Shown: one piece after another, positions 28,635 through 40,335 of the stretch
Layout of the letters: the number at the start of each line of letters is the position of its first letter
Position numbering within the stretch: position 1 is the stretch's first letter
Assembly: GCA_016213325.1 (NCBI GenBank)
Contig: JACRAY010000014.1
Span: forward strand, 372,001-436,000
DNA length: 64,000 nt
Reading direction: 5' to 3'
DNA from: Burkholderiales bacterium
GTDB taxonomy: Bacteria; Pseudomonadota; Gammaproteobacteria; Burkholderiales; Burkholderiaceae_C
Notes under the pieces: model-generated
The model's database searches: none
The model's input: the letters and a program-made list of their open reading frames with translations, nothing else
Told to the model about the DNA's origin: nothing
Program-made: the position numbers and the translations under genes

Positions 28635-28739
28635 GGTGGGGGGCTCCTGTGAGCTCTAATTTAGGCGCCAGGCCGCCTTCGGGCAGGTAGCCGGCGTTGA
28701 TGGCATCATTCAAATGCTTTGAACGTACGAACCTCGACC

Positions 28740-29684
28740 ATGCAATCCCACCGCGAGGTGCTGACCCCCGACGCACTCGGCCTGCTGCAGGCCGTGGCCG
28801 AGTCGGGCAGCTTCGCCGCGGCCGCGCGCGAGCTCGGCCTGGTGCCCAGCGCCGTCACCTATCGCGTGCGGCAGATCGAAGATGCGCTGGACGTGCTGTT
28901 GTTCGACCGCAGTTCGCGCCAGGCACGCCTGACGGCTGCCGGCACCGAGCTGCTGCGCTCGGGTGAAAGGCTGCTGCTGGAGATCGACGCCGTGGCGCAT
29001 CGCGTGAAGCGCGTGGCCACCGGCTGGGAGTCGCAGCTCACCATCGCCGTCGACACCGTGCTCGCCTGTTCGCCCATCATGGAACTTGCCGAAGCCTTCT
29101 ACGAACTCACGCCGACCACGCGCCTGCGCATCCGCGACGAAGCGCTGTCGGGCACGCTCGATGCGCTGCTGGGCGGCCACGCCGACATCGCGCTGGGCAC
29201 GCCGGTCGACCCCGGCAACACCGCCGGCGTGCATAGCCGCACGCTCGGCGAGATGTCGTTCGTGTTCGCGGTGGCGCCGCACCACCCGCTGGCCACGGCA
29301 CGGGAGCCGGTGAAGGACGAGGTGCTGCGCCAGCACCGGCAGGTGGTGGTGGCCGACACCACGCAGCGCGGCACGCCGCTGACCCGCGGGGTGCTCTCGG
29401 GGCAGGACGTCTTCACGGTGCCTACCATGCAGGTGAAACTGGACGCACAGGTGCGCGGCCTCGGCGTGGGCTTCCTGCCCGAGTCGCTTGCGCGGCCTTA
29501 CGTCGACAGCGGGCGGCTGGTGGCCAAGCGCGTCGAGCGGCCGTCGCGCAGCGTGCGCCTGAGCTATGCGTGGCGCGCCGAAGGCCACGGCGGGCCGGGA
29601 CGCGGCCTGCAGTGGTGGCTGGCCAAGCTGGAGAGCGTGGCAACGCGGGAGGCGTTGCTGCACAGGCACCACGACGGGCGTTGA
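28740..29684 (+). CDS. LysR-family transcriptional regulator
   Basis: The 314-residue protein has an N-terminal winged HTH ([20 protein letters not shown] and [21 protein letters not shown]) and a substrate-binding domain with [14 protein letters not shown]. It is divergent from the pirin/DoxX/flavodoxin/pirin operon, the classical layout for a LysR regulator and its target. The ATG is preferred over a TTG seven codons upstream. Its stop overlaps or abuts the start of the GluQRS-TrmB gene. Confidence 0.93.
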   Translation: MQSHREVLTPDALGLLQAVAESGSFAAAARELGLVPSAVTYRVRQIEDALDVLLFDRSSRQARLTAAGTELLRSGERLLLEIDAVAHRVKRVATGWESQLTIAVDTVLACSPIMELAEAFYELTPTTRLRIRDEALSGTLDALLGGHADIALGTPVDPGNTAGVHSRTLGEMSFVFAVAPHHPLATAREPVKDEVLRQHRQVVVADTTQRGTPLTRGVLSGQDVFTVPTMQVKLDAQVRGLGVGFLPESLARPYVDSGRLVAKRVERPSRSVRLSYAWRAEGHGGPGRGLQWWLAKLESVATREALLHRHHDGR

Positions 29685-29689
29685 ACGCA

Positions 29690-31234
29690 GTGGACCGGCC
29701 TTACCGCGGGAGATTCGCGCCTTCGCCCACCGGGCCGCTGCATGCGGGCTCTCTGGTCGCTGCGCTCGCCAGCTGGCTGGACGCCCGCGCGCAGGGCGGC
29801 AGCTGGCTGGTCCGCATCGAAGACGTGGACACGCCGCGCTGCGTGCCCGGCGCAGACCGTATCATCCTGGCCCAGCTCGCTGCTTGCGGCATGGTGCCCG
29901 ACGAGCCGCCGGTGTGGCAGTCGCAGCGCGGCGCGCTGTACCAGGACGCGCTGCAGAAGCTGGTGGACGCGGGGCTGGCCTACCCCTGCGCCTGTTCGCG
30001 CAAGGACATCGAAGAGGCACTGGCGGCCGCAGGCATCGTGCGCGAGCGCCATGCGGAGCTGGTCTACCCCGGCAGCTGCCGCGACGGGCTGCGCGGCCGC
30101 CAGCCCCGGGCGTGGCGCTTGCGTGTGGAGCCCGGCGTGGTGCGCTGGCGCGACCGGCGGCTCGGTGCGCAGGCGCAGGACGTGGCGCGCGAGGTCGGTG
30201 ACTTCGTGCTGAAACGCGCGGATGGCCTGTTCGCCTACCAGCTGGCCGTGGTGGTGGACGACGCGGACCAGGGCATCACGCACGTGGTGCGCGGTGAAGA
30301 CCTCACCGACAACACGGCGCGGCAGGTGTTGTTGCAGCGCGCGCTGGGCTTGCCCACACCGCGCTACCTGCACACGCCCTTGGTGCTGGGGCCCAACGGC
30401 GAGAAGCTGTCCAAGCAGAATGGCGCCACTGCGGTGGATGTAGGCGACCCGGTGGCAGTGCTGCGAGAAGCGGGCCACGCGCTGGGCATCGGGAGCAACG
30501 AAAAGGATGTGGAGAGCTGGTTGAAAGACGCTACGGAGCAATGGGCCCAAGGGCATGAGCCGCACAGGCGGCCGATCAGGAGCTACGTGCTGCGCGCAGG
30601 CCGCACCACGGCGGGGCAAGCCCGGGCGCTGGAGGCGCTGGGGCCGCGCTTCCTGTTGCCGTACCAGGACCAGCCGGTCCACCTGGCCACCGTGTTCGGG
30701 CGCGAAGCGCCCACGGTGCTGGAAATCGGCTTCGGCATGGGCGACGCCACTGCGCACATCGCAGCGCTGATGCCCGGCACCAGCTTCCTGTGCTGTGAGG
30801 TGCACCCGCCCGGCGTGGGTGCGCTGCTGCGCCGCATCGGCGAACAGGGGCTGCAGAACATCCGCATCGTGCAGCACGACGCGGTGGAAGTGCTGCGCGA
30901 CATGGTGCCGCCTGCGTCGCTTGCAGGCGTGCACGTGTTCTTCCCCGACCCGTGGCACAAGAAGCGGCACCACAAGCGCCGGCTCATCCAGCCGCCGCTG
31001 GTCGACCTGCTGGCATCCCGCCTGACGACGGGTGCTTACATCCACTGCGCGACCGACTGGGAAGAGTACGCGGTGCAGATGCTGGAAGTGCTGGGCGCCC
31101 ACCCCGAGCTGGCCAACACGGCGCCAGGCTTCGCGCCGCGCCCGGCCTATCGGCCGCTCACCAAGTTCGAGAACCGCGGGCTCAACCTGGGGCACGGCGT
31201 CTGGGACGTCGTGTTCACACGCGCCTCCCGGTAA
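29690..31234 (+). CDS. gluQ-trmB: Fusion of glutamyl-Q tRNA(Asp) synthetase (GluQRS) and tRNA (guanine-N7)-methyltransferase (TrmB)
   Basis: One open frame of about 514 residues joins two tRNA-modifying enzymes. Residues 1-285 are Glu[18 protein letters not shown], the zinc ligands Cys100, Cys102, Tyr126 and Cys130, and KLSKQ at 239-243. This enzyme attaches glutamate to queuosine of tRNA-Asp. Residues 291-514 are Trm[12 protein letters not shown], the SAM site [24 protein letters not shown] and TDWEEYA. It makes m7G46. No stop codon separates them. A TTG or GTG inside the junction with a GGAGA-like site could still start TrmB alone. GTG is chosen for the fusion; TTG three codons upstream overlaps the lysR stop. 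Confidence 0.85.
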   Translation: MDRPYRGRFAPSPTGPLHAGSLVAALASWLDARAQGGSWLVRIEDVDTPRCVPGADRIILAQLAACGMVPDEPPVWQSQRGALYQDALQKLVDAGLAYPCACSRKDIEEALAAAGIVRERHAELVYPGSCRDGLRGRQPRAWRLRVEPGVVRWRDRRLGAQAQDVAREVGDFVLKRADGLFAYQLAVVVDDADQGITHVVRGEDLTDNTARQVLLQRALGLPTPRYLHTPLVLGPNGEKLSKQNGATAVDVGDPVAVLREAGHALGIGSNEKDVESWLKDATEQWAQGHEPHRRPIRSYVLRAGRTTAGQARALEALGPRFLLPYQDQPVHLATVFGREAPTVLEIGFGMGDATAHIAALMPGTSFLCCEVHPPGVGALLRRIGEQGLQNIRIVQHDAVEVLRDMVPPASLAGVHVFFPDPWHKKRHHKRRLIQPPLVDLLASRLTTGAYIHCATDWEEYAVQMLEVLGAHPELANTAPGFAPRPAYRPLTKFENRGLNLGHGVWDVVFTRASR

Positions 31235-31293
31235 CCCCGATTGTGGGGTCATCGGGCGTGCAGTATCGTCCCTGTGTCACAGAGGAGAATTCC

Positions 31294-32421
31294 ATGGGAA
31301 GTACCCGCAGGCAGGTCCTGGTCGCGGCGGCCGGCACGGTAGCCGCCACGGGCGCGCTGGCACAGGCCAAGCCGCGCAAGATCGTCTTGGGGCAGTCGGT
31401 CCCGCTCACCGGTGCGGCCGACCAGATCGGGCTGGCGTTCGCCGGCGGTGCCAAGCTGTACTTCGACGCCTTCAACTCGCGCAAGAACAATCCCGGCTGG
31501 ACTTTCGAGCTGCAGCAGCTCGATGACGGCTACCAGGCCGCGAAGGCCGCCGAGAACGCCAAGAAGCTGCTGGCAGGCGGCGCCGACCTCCTGTTCGGCT
31601 TCGTGGGCACCGGCAGCTCCGACGCGGGCGCCGAAGTGGCCGGCAAGGAAGGCGCCCTGTTCTTCGCTCCGTTCGCAGCGTCCGACAAGCTGCGCGAACC
31701 CTCGATGACGCACGTGTTCCACGTGCGCCCCAGCCTCGCCGACGAAGCGTTCAAGATGGTGCGCCATTGCGCCACGCTGGGCCAGACGCGCATGGCCGTG
31801 CTGGCCGAAGACGACGCGATGGGCCGTGCGGGCCTGGCCGCGATCCAGCAGGCGCTGTCCGAGCAGAAGCTGGCGCCGCTGGTAGCGCACGCGTTCGTGC
31901 CAGTCAACAGCGACAAGGTCGACGCCGCCGTCGCGGCTTTCATGAAGGCGCCGCCGCAGGCCGTGATCCAGGTGTCGCTGTTCAACACCACCGCGCACTT
32001 CATCCGCAAGATGCGCAAGGCGGGTTACGCGGGCGCTTTCCTCAACTTCTCGGTGGTGGGGATCGATCCGCTGTTCACGGCGCTGGGCAAGGACATCGGC
32101 GGCGTGGTCGTCTCGCAGGTGGTGCCCTCGCCCAAGCAGTCGGCCACCCCCATCGTCAAGGAGTACCTGGCCGCCATCGACAACTCGGACCAGACGCCTT
32201 CGTACGAGAGCCTGGAAGGCTTCATCGCGGCCAAGACCCTGTCCGAAGCGGTGCGGCGCGCCGGCAAAGGCTGGGACAAGGGCTCGCTGCAGCGGGCCAT
32301 GCACACGATGTCCGACTATGACGTGGGCGGCTTCCGCATCAACCTGAGGGCGGGTGTGCGCGATTCGATCCGGGCGATCGATCTCGTCACGATCACGCCG
32401 GACGGGAAGGTGGTTCGCTGA
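31294..32421 (+). CDS. ABC transporter substrate-binding protein, branched-chain amino acid type
   Basis: The 375-residue periplasmic-binding protein of the LivJ class (Peripla_BP_6) has a signal peptide with a twin-arginine-like start, STRRQVLVAAAG, cleaved after ALAQA. Motifs GQSVPLTGAADQIG and FGFVGTGSS fit the family. No permease or ATPase genes are next to it, so it is an orphan whose partner lies elsewhere, or it has a sensory role. The ATG follows AGAGGAGAAT. Confidence 0.9.
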   Translation: MGSTRRQVLVAAAGTVAATGALAQAKPRKIVLGQSVPLTGAADQIGLAFAGGAKLYFDAFNSRKNNPGWTFELQQLDDGYQAAKAAENAKKLLAGGADLLFGFVGTGSSDAGAEVAGKEGALFFAPFAASDKLREPSMTHVFHVRPSLADEAFKMVRHCATLGQTRMAVLAEDDAMGRAGLAAIQQALSEQKLAPLVAHAFVPVNSDKVDAAVAAFMKAPPQAVIQVSLFNTTAHFIRKMRKAGYAGAFLNFSVVGIDPLFTALGKDIGGVVVSQVVPSPKQSATPIVKEYLAAIDNSDQTPSYESLEGFIAAKTLSEAVRRAGKGWDKGSLQRAMHTMSDYDVGGFRINLRAGVRDSIRAIDLVTITPDGKVVR

Positions 32422-32436
32422 CCAGGGATCACCCGG

Positions 32437-32937
32437 CTACCGGGTCATGATCCCGGCATCGTTGAGGGCTTCCTCGATGACGCGCAGCATCCGGGGCATC
32501 AATGCCCTCATCCGGGTCTGGCCCAGGACCATCGAGCGCTGCATCAGGGCGGGCATCTTGCCCATCATCGCCTGGCCGGCCGGCGTGCCGATGAAGGCGA
32601 TCATGCCGTCGATCTCCTCCTGGGTGAACACGTCCTGGTACATCTGGATCATGTCCGGCTTCAGCGTTGCCCAGTTCAACTCGGCGCGCAGGACCGACAT
32701 GTAGCGCGCCGGAACCGTCTGGATCGCCCTTTCCTGCTCCGCCGTCAGCCGCTTGTTGCCCACCGCCTGCTGCATCGCCTGCCGCATGGCCGCCTCGGCG
32801 GCGGCATACATCGAGTCCATCACCGACTCGCTCTTGCTCAGCACCAGCAGCCGCTCCACGGATTCCGCCGTGGGCGGCGCAGCCTGCGCGCCCGCCAGCC
32901 ACCCAGCGAGGGCGATGCAGGCAAGCAGGCGCTTCAC
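32437..32937 (-). CDS. DUF2059 domain-containing exported protein
   Basis: The 166-residue protein has a signal peptide (KRLLACIALAGWLAGAQA) and a C-terminal DUF2059 region around YQDVFTQEEIDGMIAF, GTPAGQAMM. The function of the family is unknown. The GTG start lies two bases after the alaS stop; a longer frame is possible but would have no signal peptide at its start. It is likely co-transcribed with alaS. Confidence 0.82.
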   Translation of the reverse strand: MKRLLACIALAGWLAGAQAAPPTAESVERLLVLSKSESVMDSMYAAAEAAMRQAMQQAVGNKRLTAEQERAIQTVPARYMSVLRAELNWATLKPDMIQMYQDVFTQEEIDGMIAFIGTPAGQAMMGKMPALMQRSMVLGQTRMRALMPRMLRVIEEALNDAGIMTR

Positions 32938-32939
32938 CT

Positions 32940-35562
<2,623 letters not shown>

Positions 35563-35564
<2 letters not shown>

Positions 35565-35593
35565 GAAAGGTCCGGGCTGAACCTTTCATTATA
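35563..35593 (-). promoter_or_regulatory. alaS -10 box and overlapping palindromic operator candidate
   Basis: On the minus strand a perfect TATAAT lies about 25 bases upstream of the alaS ATG. Between it and the start codon is a 9-bp inverted repeat ATGAAAGGT, 9 nt, ACCTTTCAT, whose arms reach the -10 box and the ATG. In Escherichia coli, AlaRS has been reported to repress its own gene by binding a palindrome at the start of transcription; a similar arrangement here is inference. Confidence 0.5.
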
Positions 35594-35597
35594 GGTT

Positions 35598-36452
35598 TCA
35601 GCGCAATGTCGACAGGTAGGCGGCCATATCGCGCGCGTCCCTCTCGGGCACGCCCAGGTGCGGCATCGCGGAGCCGGGCTTCACCTCCTGCGGCCGCATG
35701 ATCCACAGGGCCAGGTTATCGGGTGTGCCCGCCAGCTTGCCGGCGACGAGCTTGCGGCTGCCGATGCCTTCCAGCGGCGGGCCGACATGCACCCTGGAGC
35801 CGGTCACGCCGGGGATGATGTGGCAGCCGTTGCAGCCGAACTGGTGCAGCGCGCGGCGGCCGCGGTCGGCATCGACGGCCGCCACCGGCGCAGCGGCTTG
35901 CCGCTCGCGCCCGCAGGCGGGTGGAGGTGGCGCACGCTGCATCCATTCGGCATAGCCGGCGGTGCCCAGCTCCGGCAGGCGCTGCATGAAGGCCACCAGC
36001 TCCCACATCTCGTGGTCGGCCAGGTGGTATTCCCAAGCCGGCATGCCGCTCATGCGGATGCCGTTTTTCACCAGCCAGTACAGCTCGCGCGGCCGCCAGT
36101 GCTGCCTGGCGTCCAGCAGCGGCCCGGGCAGCGGCTGGCTGGCCTGGCCGAAAGACTGGGGCGCGACGCCCGGTGCGCCGTGGCAGTGCACGCAGGTGTC
36201 GCGAAAGCAGGCAGCGCCGCGCAAGGCCATGCGTTCGTCGGCCAGGGGCGGCTCTTCGATGCCGCTCGCGCGCAGGTTCACCGAGCGGCGCATCGCGGTC
36301 TCCAGCACGCTGTGCGTCACCTGCCAGTGCTGGCCGGTGGCCGACACGTCGTAGAGCCCACCCCATACGACGGCCGCAGCGGCGGCGGCCGCCAGCGCGC
36401 CCAGCACGACCGTAGTGACTGCCGCTGTGAAGAGCACACGGTTGTTGCGCAT
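35598..36452 (-). CDS. Di-haem cytochrome c, membrane-anchored
   Basis: The 284-residue protein has an N-terminal membrane helix at about 8-32 and two cytochrome c domains with haem motifs CVHCH (87-91) and CNGCH (207-211). The second domain ends MPHLGVPERDARDMAAYL, supplying the Met ligand. It is divergent from the oxidase cluster, with about 50 bp between starts, and probably delivers electrons to that oxidase. The start MRNNRVLF is chosen because it precedes the membrane helix; upstream residues would be low-complexity and without an anchor. Confidence 0.85.
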   Translation of the reverse strand: MRNNRVLFTAAVTTVVLGALAAAAAAAVVWGGLYDVSATGQHWQVTHSVLETAMRRSVNLRASGIEEPPLADERMALRGAACFRDTCVHCHGAPGVAPQSFGQASQPLPGPLLDARQHWRPRELYWLVKNGIRMSGMPAWEYHLADHEMWELVAFMQRLPELGTAGYAEWMQRAPPPPACGRERQAAAPVAAVDADRGRRALHQFGCNGCHIIPGVTGSRVHVGPPLEGIGSRKLVAGKLAGTPDNLALWIMRPQEVKPGSAMPHLGVPERDARDMAAYLSTLR

Positions 36453-36503
36453 CGCCTCCAGATTCTGGCCCACGGCGGCGCGTTCGCGGGCCAGAATGCA
36501 GCG

Positions 36504-36854
36504 ATGCCCGTGCCGCCTCTTGCCGTGCTGCTGGCCCTTGCGCTGGCCGGCGGTGGCGCGGACGCGAAAGGTGCTGATGAGGTGGAGCGCGGCCGCCGGC
36601 TGCTGGCGCAATACCAGTGCGGCACCTGCCACCGCATTCCCGGCGTGCCTGCGGCACGGGGCGACGTGGCGCCGCCGCTGGCGGCGTGGCGCCAGCGCAG
36701 CTACATCGCGGGCAGGCTGCCCAACCGGGGCGACCTGCTGCAGCAGTGGATCATGGCGCCGCAGTCGCTGGTGCCGGGCACGCTGATGCCGAGCATGGGC
36801 GTGCGGCCCGACGACGCGCGTGCCATGGCGACCTACCTCTATTCGCTGGAATGA
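36504..36854 (+). CDS. Small periplasmic cytochrome c
   Basis: The 116-residue protein has a short signal peptide (PPLAVLLALALAGGGADA), one haem motif CGTCH (39-43) and the distal Met in LMPSMGVRPDDARAMATYL. It closely resembles the second domain of the divergent di-haem protein. Its stop overlaps the coxB start (ATGA), so it is the first gene of the oxidase operon. Confidence 0.87.
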   Translation: MPVPPLAVLLALALAGGGADAKGADEVERGRRLLAQYQCGTCHRIPGVPAARGDVAPPLAAWRQRSYIAGRLPNRGDLLQQWIMAPQSLVPGTLMPSMGVRPDDARAMATYLYSLE

Positions 36855-37747
36855 GCGCGGGCGGTGTGTTGCAGGCGGCAGGTGAAGCGGCCCGCGCGAT
36901 CGAAACGGTGGGCTGGGTGCTCATCGCGGGCGGCTTCGTCATCTTCGCCGGGGTGATGGTGCTGTTGTGGCTGGCGCTGCGTCGGCGCGGGCGTACCGCC
37001 AGGGAGGGGGTGTGGGTGCTGGGCGGTGGCATCGTGTTTCCGTTCGTGGTGCTGGCGTGGCTCTACGGCTGGACGCTGCCGATGACGCCCGCGTGGAAGC
37101 CCATGCCGCCCAAGGATGCGCTGGTGGTCTCGGTCACCGGCCGCATGTGGTGGTGGGACGTGCGTTACGCAGGCGACGTGCGCACCGCCAACGAGGTCCG
37201 CATCCCCGCAGGCCGCCCCGTGTACCTGGCCCTGGACAGCGCCGACGTGATCCACTCGTTCTGGGTGCCGCAGCTCGCGGGCAAGGTCGACATGCTGCCG
37301 GGGCGGCTGCACCACCTGGTGCTGCAGGCCGACCAGCCGGGCACGTATCGCGGCCAGTGTGCGGAGTTCTGCGGCGACCAGCACGCGAAGATGGCGCTGC
37401 AGGTGGTGGCCTTGCCGCCGGGCGAGTTCGACGCGTGGCTCGCCGCCCAGTCGCGGCCGGCGGTGGCGTCGAACCACGCGGGGCAACAGGCCTTCGTCGC
37501 GCACAGGTGCGATGCCTGCCACGCGGTGCGCGGCTTGACGGCCGACGCGCGGCTCGGGCCCGACCTCACGCACGTGGGCAGCCGACTGCAGATCGGCGCG
37601 GGCAGCTTGCCCAACACGCCGGAGGCGCGCCGCGACTGGATCGCCCGCGTGCAGCACCACAAGCCCGGCGCGCGCATGCCGTCGTACGAACAACTCGACG
37701 CGAACACATTGGCCGCGATGGCCGACTGGCTGGGGACGCTGCGATGA
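36851..37747 (+). CDS. coxB: Cytochrome c oxidase subunit II with C-terminal cytochrome c domain (caa3 type)
   Basis: The 298-residue protein has two membrane helices (about 18-42 and 55-76), a CuA domain with ligands His135, Cys170, Glu172, Cys174, His178 and Met181 (CAEFCGDQHAKM), and a fused cytochrome c with CDACH (220-224). This is the caa3 arrangement, taking electrons from soluble cytochrome c. It overlaps the small cytochrome gene upstream and the coxA frame downstream by 4 bp. Confidence 0.93.
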   Translation: MSAGGVLQAAGEAARAIETVGWVLIAGGFVIFAGVMVLLWLALRRRGRTAREGVWVLGGGIVFPFVVLAWLYGWTLPMTPAWKPMPPKDALVVSVTGRMWWWDVRYAGDVRTANEVRIPAGRPVYLALDSADVIHSFWVPQLAGKVDMLPGRLHHLVLQADQPGTYRGQCAEFCGDQHAKMALQVVALPPGEFDAWLAAQSRPAVASNHAGQQAFVAHRCDACHAVRGLTADARLGPDLTHVGSRLQIGAGSLPNTPEARRDWIARVQHHKPGARMPSYEQLDANTLAAMADWLGTLR

Positions 37748-40296
37748 AACGGGTTGTCATCCCGGGCTTGACCCGGGATCCATCGTCGCGTGTCGAAGCG
37801 CAGCCATGGATTGCGGATCAAGCCCGCAATGACAATCGCATGCCCAACCAACTCCCCCGCCCCCCCGGCGAGCTGGAAGCCCTGGAGCGCGCATGGCAGC
37901 CCCCCACCGGCTGGCGCCGCTTCACCGCCGTCAACAACTTGCAGATCGGCCCGTACTACCTGGCCACCGCGCTCGCCTTCTTCGTCGGCGGGGGCATCCT
38001 TGCGTTGCTGATGCGTGTGCAGCTTGCCATGCCGGACAACCAGGTGGTAAGCGCCACCACCTTCAACCAGCTCTTCACCATGCACGGCACGGTGATGATG
38101 TTCCTGTTCGCGGTGCCGGTGGTCGAAGCGGTCGCTGTGTGGCTGCTGCCCAACATGATCGGCGCGCGCGACCTGCCCTTCCCGCGCCTGTCGGCCTACG
38201 CGTTCTGGGCCTATGCGTTCGGCGGCTTCGCGTTCTTCTGCACGATCTTCTTCGGTGCCTCGCCCGACGGCGGCTGGTTCATGTACCCGCCACTCACCGG
38301 CAAGGAGTACTCGCCCGGCATCGGCGCGGACTGGTGGCTGCTGGGCATCGGCTTCATCGAGATCTCGGCGATTGCCGGCGCCATCGAACTCGTGGTCGGC
38401 GTCCTCTTCACGCGCGCACCGGGCATGACGCTCTGGCGCATGCCGATGTTCGCGTGGGCGGCGCTGGTCACCGGGCTGATGATCGTCTTCGCGTTTCCCG
38501 CCATCATCGCGGGCACCATCCTGCTGGAGCTGGAACGCGCGTTCGACTGGCCCTTCTTCATCGCAGCGCGCGGGGGCGACCCGCTGCTGTGGCAGCACCT
38601 GTTCTGGTTCTTCGGGCACCCCGAGGTCTACATCATCTTCCTGCCCGCTGCGGGCATGGTGTCGATGATCGTGCCGACCATGGCCGGCACACCGCTGGTG
38701 GGCTATCGCGCAGTCGCGTGGGCATTGGTCGCGGTGGGCGCGATCAGCTTCCTGCTGTGGATCCACCACATGTTCACCGCGGGGCTGGGTCCGTGGGCGC
38801 TGTACCTCACGTCGGCGGCCAGCTTCGCCGTCGCCATTCCCAGTGCGGTGCAGGTGTTCGCGTGGATCGCCACTTTCTGGAAAGGACACGTCAAACTCGA
38901 GTCACCGTCGCTCTTCATCCTGGGCTTCCACTTCAACTTCGTGCTGGGCGGGCTTACCGGCGTGATGGTGGCCGTGCTGCCCTTCGACTGGCAGGTGCAC
39001 GACAGCTACTTCATCGTGGCGCACCTGCACTACGTGCTGATCGGCGGCATGGTGTTCCCGCTGTTCGGCGCGCTGCACTATTGGGCACCGCTGGTGCGCG
39101 GGCACCGCATGTCGGAACGGCTGGCGCGCTGGACCTTCGGGCTGATGTTCGCGGGCTTCAACCTGGCGTTCTTTCCCATGCACCTGTCGGGGCTGGCCGG
39201 CATGCCCAGGCGCGTGTACACCTACGGCGCAGACGTGGGCTGGACGCTTTGGAACGCGTTGTCCACGGCCGGGGCCTTCGTGTTCGCGGCCGGCGTGGCG
39301 CTGTGCCTGGCCGACTTCATCCGCACTTCTTTCAGGACGAAGCAGCAGCACGGCGACCCCTGGCGCGCCTTCTCGCTGGAATGGCTGCCGCAGGAAAACT
39401 ACGGCACGCGCAGCATCCCGCAAGTGGACTCGCGCGAGCCGCTGTGGGACCGCCCGTCGCTGAAGGAGGAAGTGGAGCGAGGCCGGCACTGGCTGCCCGG
39501 CACGGTGTTCGGCGGTCGCGAGACGCTGGTGACCTCGCCGTTGAAAGCCGAGATGCGATCGCTGTTTCGCATTGCCGGCGACGGCTGGATGCACTTCATC
39601 GCCGCCCTCGGCACGGCCGGCTTCTTCCTGCTGCTCACGGTCTCGATGGTGTTGCCCGCGGTCCTCTGCGGCACGGTGGCCGTGGCGGCCATCATGGCGT
39701 GGCTGTGGCAACTGGACCGTCCGCCGGCTGCCCCGCTTGCGCAGGTCGGCGAAGGCGTCTCGGTGCCCGCCGTGAACGACCTGTCGCGCTGGGCCATGGC
39801 CGTGCTGCTGGCGGTGGACGCCACCATCTTCGCGTCGCTCGCCTTCGCGCACATCCACGTGTCGATGAAGCTCGACGTTTGCCCGCCGCCCGGCACCGAG
39901 TTGCCCGGCTTCGGCTGGTGGGCCGCTGCGCTGTTTGCGCTGGGATCCACGTGCATGGCCGTGGCGGTGCGGCGCATGAGCCATTGGCCGGTGGCCGCGG
40001 CCGTGGTGTTTTCCAGCGCGGCGTTCGCCGTGGACCTCGCCGCGCACGCGCAGGCCGGGCTGGCGCCCAGCCATCACGCATGGGCCGCCACGGTCGCCGC
40101 CCTGCTCGGCTGGCAAGGCTTCCACGCCGCCATCGTCGTGCTGGTGGGTGGCTACGTGGTGGCCCGCTCGCTCGCCGGCGCGCTGCGCCCCGATGCAAGG
40201 TCGACGCTGGACAACAGCGCCCTGCTGTGGCACTACACGACAGTGCAAGGCATCGCGGTCGTCGCCTGCATCCGGCTGCTGCCGGGCTATCTGTAG
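37744..40296 (+). CDS. coxA: Cytochrome c oxidase subunit I fused to subunit III-like domain
   Basis: This is a large haem-copper oxidase. Subunit I covers roughly the first 560 residues, with the haem and CuB motifs FTMHGTVMMFLFA, FGHPEVYIIF and HDSYFIVAHLHYVLIGG. The C-terminal 250 residues carry further membrane helices like subunit III. The ATG overlapping the coxB stop, with GGGGA in front, gives 850 residues, but the first 32 codons are a palindromic repeat. An ATG right after the repeat (37840) gives 818 residues beginning MPNQLPRPPGELE. I cannot decide between them; the first has the better ribosome-binding site. Confidence 0.9.
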   Translation: MKRVVIPGLTRDPSSRVEAQPWIADQARNDNRMPNQLPRPPGELEALERAWQPPTGWRRFTAVNNLQIGPYYLATALAFFVGGGILALLMRVQLAMPDNQVVSATTFNQLFTMHGTVMMFLFAVPVVEAVAVWLLPNMIGARDLPFPRLSAYAFWAYAFGGFAFFCTIFFGASPDGGWFMYPPLTGKEYSPGIGADWWLLGIGFIEISAIAGAIELVVGVLFTRAPGMTLWRMPMFAWAALVTGLMIVFAFPAIIAGTILLELERAFDWPFFIAARGGDPLLWQHLFWFFGHPEVYIIFLPAAGMVSMIVPTMAGTPLVGYRAVAWALVAVGAISFLLWIHHMFTAGLGPWALYLTSAASFAVAIPSAVQVFAWIATFWKGHVKLESPSLFILGFHFNFVLGGLTGVMVAVLPFDWQVHDSYFIVAHLHYVLIGGMVFPLFGALHYWAPLVRGHRMSERLARWTFGLMFAGFNLAFFPMHLSGLAGMPRRVYTYGADVGWTLWNALSTAGAFVFAAGVALCLADFIRTSFRTKQQHGDPWRAFSLEWLPQENYGTRSIPQVDSREPLWDRPSLKEEVERGRHWLPGTVFGGRETLVTSPLKAEMRSLFRIAGDGWMHFIAALGTAGFFLLLTVSMVLPAVLCGTVAVAAIMAWLWQLDRPPAAPLAQVGEGVSVPAVNDLSRWAMAVLLAVDATIFASLAFAHIHVSMKLDVCPPPGTELPGFGWWAAALFALGSTCMAVAVRRMSHWPVAAAVVFSSAAFAVDLAAHAQAGLAPSHHAWAATVAALLGWQGFHAAIVVLVGGYVVARSLAGALRPDARSTLDNSALLWHYTTVQGIAVVACIRLLPGYL
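37754..37835. repeat. Palindromic repeat inside the 5' end of coxA
   Basis: Two 30-bp arms, TTGTCATCCCGGGCTTGACC plus GGGATCCAT and ATGGATTGCGGATCAAGCCC plus GCAATGACAA, form an imperfect inverted repeat with internal CCCGGG symmetry. The element is of the kind that is dispersed in many proteobacterial genomes. It is open in the coxA frame and would encode VIPGLTRDPSSR and WIADQARNDN. Confidence 0.85.
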
Positions 40297-40324
40297 CCCG
40301 CGGCCTACACGCGTGGGCCGCGGG
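40297..40324. repeat. Stem-loop after coxA
   Basis: A perfect 9-bp inverted repeat CCCGCGGCC/GGCCGCGGG with a 10-nt loop starts directly at the coxA stop codon. There is no T tract, so it may stabilise the mRNA end or be a weak terminator. Confidence 0.6.
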
Positions 40325-40335
40325 ACAAGCGAAAC

